From: Pyxicephalus adspersus
Lineage: Eukaryota; Chordata; Amphibia; Anura; Pyxicephalidae
Direction of reading: 5' to 3'
Assembly: GCF_032062135.1 (NCBI RefSeq)
Contig: NC_092859.1
Location: 127,685,908-127,749,907, forward strand
DNA: 64,000 nucleotides
Below, piece by piece: positions 38,709 to 51,846 of the stretch; position 1 is the stretch's first letter; each line of letters begins with the position of its first letter. Under the pieces are notes generated by a model. It searched no databases. It was not told the origin of the DNA and was given only the letters and a program-made list of their open reading frames with translations. The translations under genes were made by a program, and so were the position numbers.

Positions 38709-40045
38709 CTGCAAAATTAATTAGAATGTTAAAATTCTAGACTACAAACTTTGTTCTAATAATCAAGTCCAAACATATAATATTATTAAAGATTAGAAAC
38801 TCAAGTTTGTGGTATATTCCAAAACAGCAGATACCCATAATTTGCGAAGCAGGTGACCAAGTACATTTTTTAGGTATTAACTAAAAAGCCTAAAGTAAAC
38901 CTAACCTCCAGTACTTAAGTGTAAGTATATTGGGGTGCAATTGGGAGTAATCATGTTAGTCTCACACAATTCCTGTGTCCTTATAAAAAAAACTTGGACC
39001 AAGTTGTAGTTGGGCCTCAGCTTCTGGTCAAGTTGATATCAAGTCCCATCTGCTTTCCTGCATGATGCAACAATCAAATGCTTAAGCCACTACTGTCCAT
39101 TGACGTTCAGAGGCTAAAACAAAGAAGAAATGCCTGTTTTAAGCTTTACCCTCTCTCCTAACCAGCATCTGCTTCTGTGCCATCACCCACTCTTCCCATC
39201 TTACACTGAAGCCAACTGGTCAGCTGTGCTGCTGGTAAAGCTGACAAGTTTGTAGCATGTTATGCTGTGCTCATATACTGGTGGCCCTTAATGTATTCAA
39301 ATGCTAAATGGCTGTCTGGCTACCCTCATATACCTGAAGCGAGCTTAAAATCAATAAATAGCTGGATATTTTACCTAGTAATCATTAAAAAAGGCAAATG
39401 CAAAAAGCAAATGAATCTCAAATTGGCATCAAGCTTTGATAAAACACAATATATTGCATTAGGTTTGTAGCCCTTCTTACCACTTTAAAAATGCTTACTA
39501 TTCATTCTCATATAAACCTACCACTTCCAGGTTGTGAAACAATTAATAACAAAAGGAAAGCACACAGCTTGCTCAAATTTGCATTTTTATTCATTTTCAA
39601 TATGGTGTCCTCAGATAACAGCTTTCATTAGGTTTGAATGGACTCTTCCAGGGTAAAAACACTTTACTTTTCTAGCCAATTGAAACAGATGAGTTTTACA
39701 AAATAGTCCAATGTAATAATACAAGCACTTATCATCCCAGCCATAGAACTATAATATATAAACTGTTGGTAAAATTGCCTTTATTAGTTTGATAGCTGTC
39801 TGGAAGCTGTTGAAATGCTAGAAAATGGGCAGCATTGGTCTAATGTTTAAATATTTTATAAAATGTTTACTTTTAAAAGAAATACTCTTGAATTGCTTGT
39901 TGCAAAGAAAATGCTGATGGATATTCAAAAATGTGATCTAAATGCTCTTTATAAAATGTTTGACCTGATCTAACAAAATGTCCATCTTAAAAAAAAAATA
40001 AATAAAAATAAATAAATAAATAAATAAATAAAAAAATTGTCTGAC
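38709..40045 (-). other. UNC13C intron, 1.3 kb
   Basis: Short intron between the linker exon and the first C2B exon. Apart from the (AAAT)n repeat at its 5' end (39989-40036) I see nothing assignable. Confidence 0.75.
39989..40036. repeat. (AAAT)n microsatellite beside a splice donor
   Basis: AATA/AAAT units with poly(A) at both ends. On the transcript strand it reads as a U-rich (UUUA)n tract starting 9 nt into the intron, after the donor GTCAGA. Confidence 0.95.
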
Positions 40046-40273
40046 CTGTGATGTTGATTTTAGCTGACCACTTAGAAGTTCCATCTAAAACGCTTTGCTT
40101 GGCAGCCTTGGTATGATGCACAAAGTCCTCTTTGCATATTTGGAAAACCTCCTGAATAAGCTCAAAAACTTCTGGACAGTTTCTTTCTCGGATTTTCATT
40201 CTTTCCTTCATTGCCATTATTATATGTTGTGTTTTGTCCTCTGCTCCATGCTTGGAACTCTTTTCTGCAGCTC
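40046..40273 (-). CDS. UNC13C: UNC13C exon, C1-C2B linker
   Basis: This 228-nt exon completes a split Arg codon and encodes 75 further residues, with the motifs [40 protein letters not shown] and [15 protein letters not shown]. It forms the helical linker between C1 and C2B and the first strand of C2B. The [12 protein letters not shown]...KEDFV stretch resembles UNC13C; UNC13A and UNC13B have a PEIFE form followed by a different segment. The acceptor is TTAAG and the donor is G|GTCAGA, weaker than the other donors in this gene. An (AAAT)n microsatellite starts a few bases into the downstream intron. The upstream intron is about 12.7 kb and includes an assembly gap. Confidence 0.96.
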
Positions 40274-40890
40274 CTTAAAAGAAAAACATTATATGTTATA
40301 TTCACCAATAAATTAAAAACTGCTTCCATACAAAAAAGTGTTCTTTTTTCCTCGGTTTATATGAAAGTCATATTATGTCAAGGAGCAGATGTTTACTGAA
40401 GCTTGTGTGGTTTCAGTTGAATACCACAACACAGGCTTCTAATATTTGTGAATGTCTCCATTGCTTTATTGATTAAAATTCCCAGTTCCACCAACTGCTG
40501 ACACATCCATAAAACCAAACAATTGTGGTACAACTCAACTCCAGTTCAGTTTATTTTCATTTTCATTGAATAGAATATGGAAATATTAGAGCCTCTATCA
40601 GGTTAATATTATGGTTTGAGCACCCACTCACGACAATCAACAATAGAGAAACAGCCATAAACAAAAAGCATTTTTAGTAGAATGTAGAGGGGGTTATACC
40701 CTTTTCTTTTTATTTTTGTCTATGCATTCCTATTCTGATGACATAAATACAAAGATCATTCTTGTAGTTAGAATTAAAGGAAAGTTTAGAAGACAGTCAG
40801 GGTCAACTAATCTGTGCATGTTAAAAGACATGGTAAAAACATGATTGCCGACTACTGATTTGACTACTGAGACAAATAAGTTTAAACCAT

Positions 40891-41278
40891 GACAACTACA
40901 ATGGCCTTGCTTCAGTAATAGTATGAATAGCATGCTGTTCAGTAGGAACTTTTGCCAATCACAGATAAACTGTGACCACATAAATTATACATGAACACTA
41001 GCTTGAATGACCCCAAAAGGCCCAGATTCACATTCACATACCCCAAAAACAGTGTGTGCAAGGTAAGAACCATTGCAGAGATGAATAGGTATTAGGAGTT
41101 GCCAACTACAGTAGCCTTGCCTGAGAAATTACATCACATTGGAAGAAGGTAAGGCCCAGCTTTCAACTTTGCCATTCCCGGAGAAACTGTGACTACCTAA
41201 ACAACACATAAACACTAGCCTATTCTTCCCATGAGTCCCAGACACACATTCAGCTACCACAAAAACTTACTTGAGAGC
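40891..41278. repeat. Diverged tandem duplication, about 210 bp per unit
   Basis: Blocks recur in the same order with an offset of 210-217 bp: GACAACTACAATGGCCTTGC with GCCAACTACAGTAGCCTTGC, then AAACTGTGACCAC with AAACTGTGACTAC, then GAACACTAGC with AAACACTAGC, then TTCACATACCCCAAAAAC with TTCAGCTACCACAAAAAC. Confidence 0.65.
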
Positions 41279-42879
41279 ATTAAAAATAACCAACAGTACA
41301 AATGTAAGCAAGGTAGAAACCAGTAACATAGTTGAGAAAATTAAAACTTAATAGGAGGGAGGAAACTAACTCACTATCTATGGTCTTCAGGTCAGTGCAT
41401 GTACCCCGAGACCGACCTAAGAAATCCCTCTTCCCTCACACAACAGTCCCAATCAGACTACAATTAATTATATTAACTATAAATATATAGTTATTGTGCA
41501 TAAACATGCACTCCTCTCTGACACAGTATACATTCAGCATTCAAGACTTCCTTTCATTGGGACTTTAGAGGGCCATTATTCTGACTTTGCCTCCATGTTA
41601 CTCATGACAAGGTGTTTGGTCCTAATTAAGGAAGTTAGAGGAGTCCGTCAATTAGTTAGAGATGTCACTTAGACCAAAGTTTGAGGATTCTGTTAGGGGA
41701 AATGGGGACTTAGAAGTGTGAGGCATTTAGACAATAAAATCTATTCTTTCCTTAGGAAGTGCTTACAAAAGTCAATATTTACTTTGCATGCTTTGGTTAC
41801 GTGCGTAACAAGAAAAAATAGGAACTGAACCACTTTCTTATTGTTACAATGAAAATAAAAATAATTTTTTTTCTGCATATGTTAACACCCATAGTAATCG
41901 AGCCATAATAACTGAGCCCTGCTGATTCATCCATACTAATTTGGAAGTATTTGCTGTTAAAAACTAGGCATCTTCACATGCTTGGCCAGTTTTCTAATGC
42001 TTCATGTGAAGCTGCATCTAAAACATCACACTGAACATTCAGGGCAAGAACCATTAAACACTCACGGCTGTTAAACAGCCGTCCTTCAGAATTAATCCAA
42101 TATCCACAGCTATCAATAAGTGTCGGAAGGCTGTTGGCGTGGATTGATTATATTTTCTATGCATCAGTATACAACTGAAAAGTCTACATACAGGAAAAAC
42201 AGAAGACCAACTGTAATATCTTATTAAAAGAAATTTAGAGTGTAATCAATTTTAAATTGCTACAGCTACAGTTTTTGCAAGTCTTTTCTGCTGCTAATTC
42301 TTTAGTTACTAAGATTCTATTACATGAAAATGTAGCAATGTAAAAAAAAGAGAAGAGAGAAATATACCCAAAATGCCTATATATTATATGTATTGATTTT
42401 TTTACTATGAACTTCAAATGTATTTGTAATAAAGTCTGAAACTGAACTCCAGCCTAAGCTTTCTTCCTTTTACACTGTCATGAAAGCATAATGTCCCATT
42501 TCTCTGAACACATCACCTTTCACACAAGAATCAATAGAAACTGAAATGGGCATCCTATACCCACCTCATTTTCGGATAAACCACTGATTTCCAATATATT
42601 TCCTTTCCATTCTTTAAGTCATTTAGTGTCTGTGTCATGGTTGGGTGTTACCTAGGGTGGGCTGCTTCCAGGATTAGCCACTCCAGCCTGAAATTTAAAT
42701 CCTAATTTATAGGAATTTGCATTCCTATTTGGCACAGTGATCTCCACTTGTGTAATGGTGTTGCTATCTTTTATGCAAATTGCTGGGAGCTCAAGATTGA
42801 CTAGAGATATTTTAGATTTACTAAAAGCATTTTATAATTTTGTAACATTTAGTTGTTTAAGAACATCCAATTTTTAAGC

Positions 42880-43260
42880 CCCCTTTTAGACTTGTGGCTG
42901 CAAACTGTTCACAGCCACCCCTATTTAATACTGTCAGTTTAACCTTGGAGTTGTTGTGTCCACTCAAACCCACTCGCTTGCATGACACAGAGAGTGAGTT
43001 TGCAGCAGTTCAGTGTTTTTAGAAAGTTGATGGATCTTTCTCAGTCCTTTACCAGCAATTGCAACCACTTTCCAACCGCTGTGTGCTGCAGTTGAAGGCA
43101 GCTGCTTTAAAATCAATAGAAGCTGCTGGCTGCTCAAGGACAGCCACAAGCAACATTTTGCGTTCAACAACTGGGGCCGCAATCCACCACAACCACACTG
43201 CAACTGCCTACAACTGTCTACAGAAAGTGGTTCCAAACCACTGAATCAGATGAATGGGAA
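42880..43260. repeat. Probable frog dispersed repeat
   Basis: A GC-richer patch with many CTGC/GCAG and CAACC/GGTTG words (GTTGAAGGCAGCTGC, ACAACCACACTGCAACTGCC, GTGGTTCCAAACCACTG), the look of a frog non-autonomous DNA transposon. Ends were not found; open frames inside have no known domain. Confidence 0.35.
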
Positions 43261-43549
43261 CTATTGGCAGAGATGTGGTCAACCGCAGGTCCAAAATAAG
43301 CCTAGTAGTCAGCATTTCTCCTGTTCTGCACAAGCTAACCTTGGTCAATATATCCAAGACAGGAGGGATGATGATTGTGAATAATAAAATCTTGTAAAAT
43401 TGTCAGTTAATCCATCACATGATGAACGTTTGAGCAAAAATTTTACAACTATCAAAATACTGGAAAGACAGACAAAAATGACTAACCCTAAATGTTTAAT
43501 GGACTGTGCATAAAAAGAGAGCATTAGGAAAGCTCAAGAGGTGGGAAGA

Positions 43550-43633
43550 CAGCGCTGCATAATATGTTGGCGCTATATAAATCCTGTTTATTAATAATAA
43601 TACTTATAATAATACTTAATAATAATAATTTTC
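43550..43633 (+). repeat. L2-like LINE 3' tail fragment
   Basis: ACAGCGCTGCATAATATG and TTGGCGCTATATAAATCC, followed by an AAT-rich tail: the same 3' end as the LINE at 32140-34700, in opposite orientation. Confidence 0.8.
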
Positions 43634-43706
43634 TACTGCAGATACTTCAGTCAGTAACTTATATAAGGTCACAGGGTGCAGTATAAAAGCATCAGCCTGA
43701 GACAAT

Positions 43707-43919
43707 AGGCCTGATTTATTATAGCTCTCCGAGGCTGGAGAGGATACACTTTCATGAGTGAACCTGGGTAATCCAGCAAATCTGGAATGGATCTAGTCCA
43801 GGATTAAAAACTTTTGTTAACAAATAGCAAATTACTTTTAAGAAATCCATTCCGGGCTTGCTGGAGCCAGCTTCACTGATGAAAGTGTTTTTTCTTCAGA
43901 CCTTTAATAAATCAGGCCG
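43707..43919. mobile_element. Palindromic MITE, copy 5 of 5
   Basis: Starts GGCCTGATTTATTATAGC and ends AATAAATCAGGCC. The right arm has lost a few bases around GCTGGAGCCAGCTTCACTG. Confidence 0.9.
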
Positions 43920-46900
43920 ATATGTGAGAACACAACCAAGAACAGCACATGTACTAAGTTTAATATTTTTATTATCTCCGAGCCAACATCTTAGTCCAGA
44001 AAGTAGATTCTTACTAGTGGTGGATGAATAGGTACAACTGGAGTTAATGTCAACTGGGTTTTGAGCCTTTTTGACCTTGGATTGAAGCTCACAGTTTGAA
44101 CAATCCAAGCTTGAATTCCAATTTTGGATATCCAGGCTGGCACTTTTCCAACGATTATCCAATGATAGACTGCCACAGTAGCACACCTGTGCTGATGTCA
44201 GTGCAGCACTTTATAAAAAGTATGGCACAGCCAGCCAAGATGCCATTTTCTTCTGCTAGTCTAGGATAGAGCTTGGCGATAACAGATAGAATTAAAAAAA
44301 AGAAAGATGAGCAGAAGGCAAAGGGACAGAGATTTCTGTCGCAAGTGAGACTACGTGCAGGTTGAGGACCCACTTTACAGGTTAAGTGGTTGTAAAAGTT
44401 ATTTAAGATTGTTGAAGTTATATTATGGCATGATGCTGGGATATGCTGTGAAACATGATGCTGTGAAACAATATATTTGTTTGGCCATTTTATCCAAAAA
44501 CCTTGGTGTCATTTTTGTTTGTGTTTGGACCAGGGTGTTTAATGGGTGGTGGATGGTTGAACAACTGTGAGTTACATGATAGCTATTTCAGTCAAGGAGC
44601 AGGCATTGCTTGCTGCTGGTTATTTAGGGGAAAAGTAGGTAGATACTTTTGGGGAAAAAAGTGCTAGGGAACAGTGTAATTGTTAACCAAGTGGAATCAC
44701 ATTCATTTATTTACCAAATACACAGGCAATTTTTTCCCATTGTTATTAAAAAAAATTCACCCTATTTTCTTTAACCAAGTGGAATCATATCAATTATTTT
44801 GGGTCATACACAGACTAGTAACATTTTGCCTTTTTTCTCAGGACAATACGTTCAATGGAACTAGAAATGGATTGAGACTGCCCCATGCTGTCCAAAGTTC
44901 ACAATTTCTATTGATTTTCACCATTAATAATTATTTTATCATTTTTTTTCAATCCAAATTAGAATTCTTAGATTTCTTAAGCAATTCAACTGGATATAGT
45001 CATATTTATGCATATTCATATGCATGTTCATGTATATTTTTTTAATTCTTCTCACTTCTAATGGTGATTTTGGATGATGCTTGAGAAAAAATCTGGAGAG
45101 AACAGCAGATTGTCAGGTTACATGCTATACTTTCTGTGACAAGTAACAAATGAGTGTGATACATCTACACATTAATCACCATACATGTAAATAATGTGAA
45201 AATGTCCACATATTCATGGTGTGAAATTAGAGGGGCTGGCCTACTATAGCACTTTTGTTGTGTCCACCTTTTTTACAACTTAAAATAGCTTCTCCGTAGC
45301 AGAAAAAAACCCCCAAACAATTCTATTCTGCAAAAATAAAAACAACTTTTACAATCGTCTTGGCAGGTTTAGCAATTCCACAGTCTGGCCACCTATCCGG
45401 CTATGCTAAAAGGGCACCTGGTACTCAAAGGCTGCACGGGGTGGAAGTATCAATCTTACATCCTGCACTCAGAAGCTGCCTGTTGCTGCTGCTTTCAGCC
45501 CCAAACCCTCCTGATTTCACTCCTGATTTACACAGACATAGTTGTCAGGCCAATCTGAAAACCCAGTGTGTACTGTGGTGGGATAGGAAGGTCCACCCAG
45601 TTTTATCCCAAAGTCCAGGCCCTGTAATAAGCTAATCAAATAGCAACCATAAGCTGAATTTGCCCAGACTCTTTCCGCAGTGGGCAACCTGTTCTCAGGA
45701 GGTCCATGACCTAAAGCAGAGGAAAATATATCTTTTATCCAGGATCCACCCCTGGAGTATTGTACAATGGCCAAATATAAAAAAATACTTCCTCCCTATG
45801 GGCACTTTTAGATGTACAGATTGCCCTCCTCCAACTCACATTTGTCTTACTATTTGCATGCTGTGCTTCTAGCTGCCTACATAATGCATTAGCCAACAAA
45901 TGAAAGCCAAGTTTCTTTTTTTATGAGATGTAACAGAATAATGGCCAAAAATAATCTCTCTGGAGCTCATTACTTTAATATTATTGTCAGCCTTTGCCAA
46001 AGCACAGTATAAATCCAGCAGTCTAGTCCAAGATTTTTCCAATATTTTTAAATCCTCTTTGTGTATGAGTTATTGGAAATGAGACATGGATTATTCCAAT
46101 CACCATTTCATTATGTGGGTTTCCTTGGCCCGCAGATAAGACGTAAATGTACATAGATCACCTAGAAGGCAGAGAACAGCAATCATTCTAAGCAATGTAA
46201 TGTAATTTAAGGGGAAACTACTATTAAATATGCTTTCAGCATTGTTCAAGTTAGTTTTGATTACAGTCATCAAGCACTTAAAGAATCTAATTTCTATTTA
46301 AAGCAATTATCCTTATTTCATAGTCTGTCAAGCTTCAACTGGAAAAAACAAGTATTGACGAATATATGAAGACTGTCAATGCTGATTGATCATTCTCAAA
46401 TGCTAGTTTTGTGTCAGTTATCGATCCAGTGGTCCTAATGCCTTCTGAGTTCCTGACCTGAACCAATCATAAAGGATGTTCTGGGGGTGTGCTAAAAATA
46501 ATGGTACTAAGCAAAGTACTTTTTTAGAAAGAACATGGCAATGTCTAGATATACTATCTAGTGAAGGTTTTCCTTTCATGCTAGTTGTTTGTTCTGCAAT
46601 GTGGTCATAAGTATTTTTTAGCTGTATTTTGCAAAGTCTGGACTTTTCATGTGTATGCACTGCAGAAAGAATTCAAAGCATGCTCTTATTCTTTAATTTT
46701 TGGTGACCTGGCTGTTTATATCAGGTATATCAATATGGAGACGCCTTGATGTGATGAGTTCCATAAGTCTTTTTTTTAACCTTTTGATACTTACTTTTTA
46801 TATGGGATGTGTGTCACTGGTGCTATGATTACAGCTTTTATATATTATGCTGTTTAATGCTTTCAGAGAAGGATCACTGTACTTGTGTAAGAACAGTAGT

Positions 46901-48526
46901 CTCTGTGTAACAATCTGATATTTCCCCCCATTGAGTCAAAGCTAGATTTTTCCACAAACCAAGAGAGTATGCTTTGCTGATTAGAGAGCTTTAGCTTTGG
47001 TGCCTAAGATGTATACAAGATCCACTGCTCTCACACAGAATGAAGTGGTCCTCTTCCTTAAGTTGTTTTGTTGCTGGAGAGCAATACAAAAGATAATTTA
47101 TTTATTAATATCTACCTAATCTATACTATTCAGCATTTAACAGGCTGCTGTTCTATAGCTCTTCTTCAGGGAGGTCTTGAGGGGAAAGCCACTGAAGTGA
47201 ACAGCTAATTGCAACCCAAATGGTGCACAGGACATGTACCTGGCAAACTCAGGTGAATGTTTTGAGCTAAATGGTGGGGAAGGCCCTTGCCATGTGTTAA
47301 ATGTTTGCTATACCTAAAATTTGGCATCAATAAAGAGGATGAAAGAGATGAGGTTCCTTTTTGCATGTTTTCAGGACTCTCCTTAGCTTCCTTTCTTTAA
47401 AATACTCAGGCATTTGCACATATAATTACATTAGATAGAGGAAATTACTTATTCTACGCTCTCTGCTTTATAGGACTATGTTTTTGTCAAGGGTGCACCC
47501 TACGATAAATGTTTATTTGTAAAAAAAAAGATGTTGTATAATAAAAGAAAATTAATACATACAAAAACAGATCTAAAACAGTTTAAAATGTATAAACTAT
47601 AGAAAAAATAATATCAAACTGACCTAAAACCTTAAAAAAAGACATAATTTCATAAATATCATTTTTAAATCTGCCTCTAAGCCTTTTTGCATAGCCACTT
47701 GTTCTCTTGTAGTTGAAATTTTCATTTATCAGGTTGGCAGCACTTTTATTTGTGTTTGATATTTCCAGAAAGCACAAACCATTTGGTACCATATGAACTT
47801 TTGCTATGAAACCTGTATTTTACATTTAAATGGCCACAATTTGTAAGGACCAATTTGACTTCAGTTTCAAAAGCTTCTTGCAAACATACTCGCTGCTGTT
47901 ATGTCCATTGTAAAAGCTGTGTTTTTTTCCAGTGCTGCTTTGACATTGAATACATGGTGCTCTGAAAAAGGGGATCACAGGTAGCACCAGATAACAGAGG
48001 CTGCATTATATTACTGCCGTCTATAGCAGGCTCTCTGCAGGATAGATAGTTTGTATTCTTGGCAAGCAGAATTATTTGAATTAAAATAAAGATTAAGGAG
48101 GACAATGCTGTATGGGTTTAAACATAGTAATATAGTGACTGATTTTTTTTTACATATTGCAATATGGTGAATCAAAAATAACCACAAATAAAGTGTTATT
48201 TTAAAAATAGGATCTTACCGGTTCTATTTCAAAAGTATGAATCTTTTCTAACTACTAAAAATATTTGAGTATGTCTCCCTTAATTCACTGCACAATGACT
48301 TACTGGCAGGATATAGTAGTTAGATATCTACAATGTGGTGAACTGTGCTAAATCTAGGTATTATTTGTTTTGCCACAAGAAAACTTAAATTCGCTTTCTG
48401 TTGACTGACTTGCTACCTCCGTTGGATGTCTGTTTCAGCTTGAAATAATTGCAAAGATCTGCTGTAGGTATGTAGGTTTCAGTGCATGGTCAGCAGAACA
48501 TCATTGTAGTCTTGCAAATATACACG

Positions 48527-48854
48527 CTAAAGGTTTATACACACATCAAACGATTGTTGTCCAAGGCTATCAGTTGTGCTGTCTCGGACAAAAATCTGTC
48601 ATGGGTCAAGAAATCCTCCATGTTCATGAATCCCTTACGTCATATTGATGAACAACCGATCGGAAATGACCACTGTATAGTCCTATGAGGAGGAGCGCAG
48701 CAGGGTGACACTCGCTTGTCCGCCCTTTTCCAAAACACAGAACAGTGCTGTTTGTACAGCACTCAATGTCCATCTGTCACTGGAAACAATCATAAAATAT
48801 TATTTTTCAGCAATAATCATCTGATGTCAGTCTATTGTCTGTACAGGGCTTTAG
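48527..48854. mobile_element. MITE bounded by CTAAAG / CTTTAG
   Basis: The left end CTAAAGGTTTATACACACATC and the right end, read in reverse (CTAAAGCCCTGTACAGACAA...GACATCAGATGATT), form imperfect inverted repeats of about 40 bp. The interior is GC-richer (GGAGGAGCGCAGCAGGGTGA) and non-coding. I know similar short elements from ranid frogs; the superfamily is not settled. Confidence 0.5.
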
Positions 48855-49749
48855 TGAGCTGAACACCCCATCCACATCATATAACATCATATAAAAAGGG
48901 ATGGATGGCTGTCAATGGGACACGAAGACACAGGCTGTACAACTAGTATAAGTATTGGTAAAAATACTAGCAATAACCAAAAAGAGTTTATAACCTTTCA
49001 CATATTTATTGAGAAAAGTGAAAAGAAAAAAAAGAGAGAAAAGTGTATAGCTGTAATGCATGTTCCCAGTGGAGAGACTTTGCACACCTTTCTGAGTTGA
49101 CAAAAAGTTCTATGTCCCTCAGGACCAACATTTGTGCTTTAACAGGAGGGTGCTCATCTTAATGTACCCCGTAATGGTAAAACACTGATATAAGCATAAC
49201 TTGGGGCTGCACATCTGCTACACTTTAGCTATGGGGACGCATGCATAATGTGTTAGGCTAGTTAGCCTGGGAAGGGGAGTGTCATTCTGAAAACCAGAAC
49301 CTAAATTGAAAACACAGATTTAGTCTTTATAGTAAATCACTAATTTTTTTTACTGAAATTGAAGAAATACATTCAGGTCAATTTTATTTACAAGGTTATA
49401 GGAATGTAAATTGTATGTGCAGTAAAAATACCCTATACTCTAAAGTGGGTAAGGAGTTCATTAAAGACCTTCTAATGAAGAATGCTGCAGAATCTGAAGA
49501 AATGTAATTTCCACTATTCCAATATTGGGAGAATTTCTACTAATTTATTCATTTACCCATACTGGCAATGATGCTCAAAAAATTTTGGACTATGTTTGGG
49601 TGAATTGCCAATCAAATTGCTAACAAATAAACCCCTTATGGTTTTAAATATGTCATACAGCTGTGAATAGGAGGCTAAATGTGAATAGCTACAGAAGGCC
49701 ACAACTAAAAGGTCCTTGGTCAACACAATTCATTATTGATTCATTTTGT

Positions 49750-50785
49750 TAAGAACTGATATGTCGACGGCAGGTGACACTGCAACACCTTTGTTTCTCT
49801 CCAAATGGGAGAGGGATCTCAATGTATACTGAAGAACAGACAGAGCCTTTTTTATATTATGGACACAAGGCCTCTATTAGGAATCACTACCAAGAGACAA
49901 ACTATAAACAACTTACCAGGTTGTATAGGACCCCAGATTTACTGGCCAAAACTTACCCGCATGTGAGCTCAATGTGTTGGAGGTATGGTAAGCACACTGG
50001 CACATGTACTACACAACTTCTGGAGCTGCCCTGTCTTGACAACCTTCTGGGCAGGGGTTGCGGAGAATATTAACAAATTGACAGGGACCTTCATGGAGGA
50101 CAAGCCAGAGCTAGCGCTGCTTCATGTGTCTGCAATGTGGAGGAAGCTATATAAACATTCCCTACTGCGCCATTTACTAAATGCTGCTCAGGCATGTATT
50201 CCTCCACTGTGGAAGCACACTGCTCCACCTACAATTAAACAATGGGTTGCCAGAGTGAATGATATACAGTACATGGAAGAATTGATGAAAACAGGGGACC
50301 AGCCTTCACGATGACCGGTGCACACTTTGTTTTACTGGGATGAATTTAAGAGCTCTGCTGACCATATGCAGTTGCTTCACCCACCTGACTAATACTCCAG
50401 AGACCCTTGCCCCTGCCCTCTTCCCTTTACCCCTGCCCTGTCTTCCCCTTAGTGCCTCCTTATTTTCTTTTCTCTGCTGTCTTCCCTTTTCTCCCTCTTT
50501 TCTTCTGCTGTTGTCTTTCTCTCTCTGGATCAGGAACCAACGAAGCCCTAATTTTGACAAGTGCACTTAAGTGGAAGGTGTTTGTTAAAAAAGTGTGCTA
50601 CACCAAACAATGTGACATATAACCGTGTTTTTTTCTGTTTTTGATACTTTTTGTTTGTATTTATCTCTCAAGAAATGTGCATTTTCATATGCTATGTACT
50701 ACTTTTTATAATGGTTTTATATCCTATGTTTGCATAATTTTTCATAAATATGTCCTTTTTGTTGGTTGCTTAAAAAAAATGATAT
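49750..50785 (+). mobile_element. 5'-truncated L1/Tx1-type LINE, ORF2 C-terminus and 3' UTR
   Basis: Plus-strand pieces in shifting frames give LSKWERDLN (about 49790), TRLYRTPDLLAKTYPHVSSM and CWRYGKHTGT (49915-50005), then HVLHNFWSCPVLTTFWAGV and LRHLLNAAQACIPPLWK to MEELMKTGD (50005-50305). This is the C-terminal region of L1-like ORF2, with its Cys-containing CW motif. A pyrimidine-rich 3' UTR follows and the element ends in an A-run near 50779. At least two frameshifts make it inactive. Confidence 0.75.
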
Positions 50786-51277
50786 GTACTATATATAGTC
50801 TTGTCTGAAAACTACATGATATAAACTGAAATTCATAAAAAATAATTAATGAAAAATAATTCATGATTTTAGTGAAAAGCAACTCTGCCAAAACAACATG
50901 AAATCCATTTATGTACTGTGGAAGCTTTATACAAAAGCGATATTCTACAAAAAGAACTGTGCAAATGATTCCAATGTGCATTTGGCTTCACTTAGGATTT
51001 AACAACTTCGTTTGGCACTATTAAGTTATATGAGTGATAAGTTAGACCATAGAGAAAGATAATAACTCAAAGTAACAGCACTTCTCATTGCTTTATAGAT
51101 GTTCTAAAAGTACATTTGTAAATAACACAAACTGATACAAATGAAATTCATCTCTGGCCTGCTTAATGGAAAATCAAGCATGTAGAACACTACTTTCAAG
51201 CAATTACTATCACTCACTGAATAGATGATGGCATATAACATATGTTTGTGCAATTAATGAGAAAGTAATGATTGCTA

Positions 51278-51771
51278 NNNNNNNNNNNNNNNNNNNNNNN
51301 NNNNNNNNNNNNNNNNNNNNNNNNNNNNNNNNNNNNNNNNNNNNNNNNNNNNNNNNNNNNNNNNNNNNNNNNNNNNNNNNNNNNNNNNNNNNNNNNNNNN
51401 NNNNNNNNNNNNNNNNNNNNNNNNNNNNNNNNNNNNNNNNNNNNNNNNNNNNNNNNNNNNNNNNNNNNNNNNNNNNNNNNNNNNNNNNNNNNNNNNNNNN
51501 NNNNNNNNNNNNNNNNNNNNNNNNNNNNNNNNNNNNNNNNNNNNNNNNNNNNNNNNNNNNNNNNNNNNNNNNNNNNNNNNNNNNNNNNNNNNNNNNNNNN
51601 NNNNNNNNNNNNNNNNNNNNNNNNNNNNNNNNNNNNNNNNNNNNNNNNNNNNNNNNNNNNNNNNNNNNNNNNNNNNNNNNNNNNNNNNNNNNNNNNNNNN
51701 NNNNNNNNNNNNNNNNNNNNNNNNNNNNNNNNNNNNNNNNNNNNNNNNNNNNNNNNNNNNNNNNNNNNNNN
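51278..51771. other. Assembly gap, 494 N
   Basis: Undetermined bases. Both flanks are AT-rich (ATATATAAA on the right). Any open frame drawn across it is meaningless. Confidence 1.
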
Positions 51772-51802
51772 ATATATAAAGCCAGCTTTTTTTAACATTC
51801 AC

Positions 51803-51846
51803 AAAATAATAATAAAAATAATCATCATCATCATAATAAAAAAAAG
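51803..51846. repeat. (AAT)n/(ATC)n simple repeat
   Basis: AATAATAATAAAAATAATC followed by ATCATCATC and an A-run, close to the gap edge. Confidence 0.85.

Noticed and set aside
45360..45774. Overlapping open frames on both strands (85-91 codons)
   Set aside because: No domain or splice context; the composition suggests a dispersed repeat.
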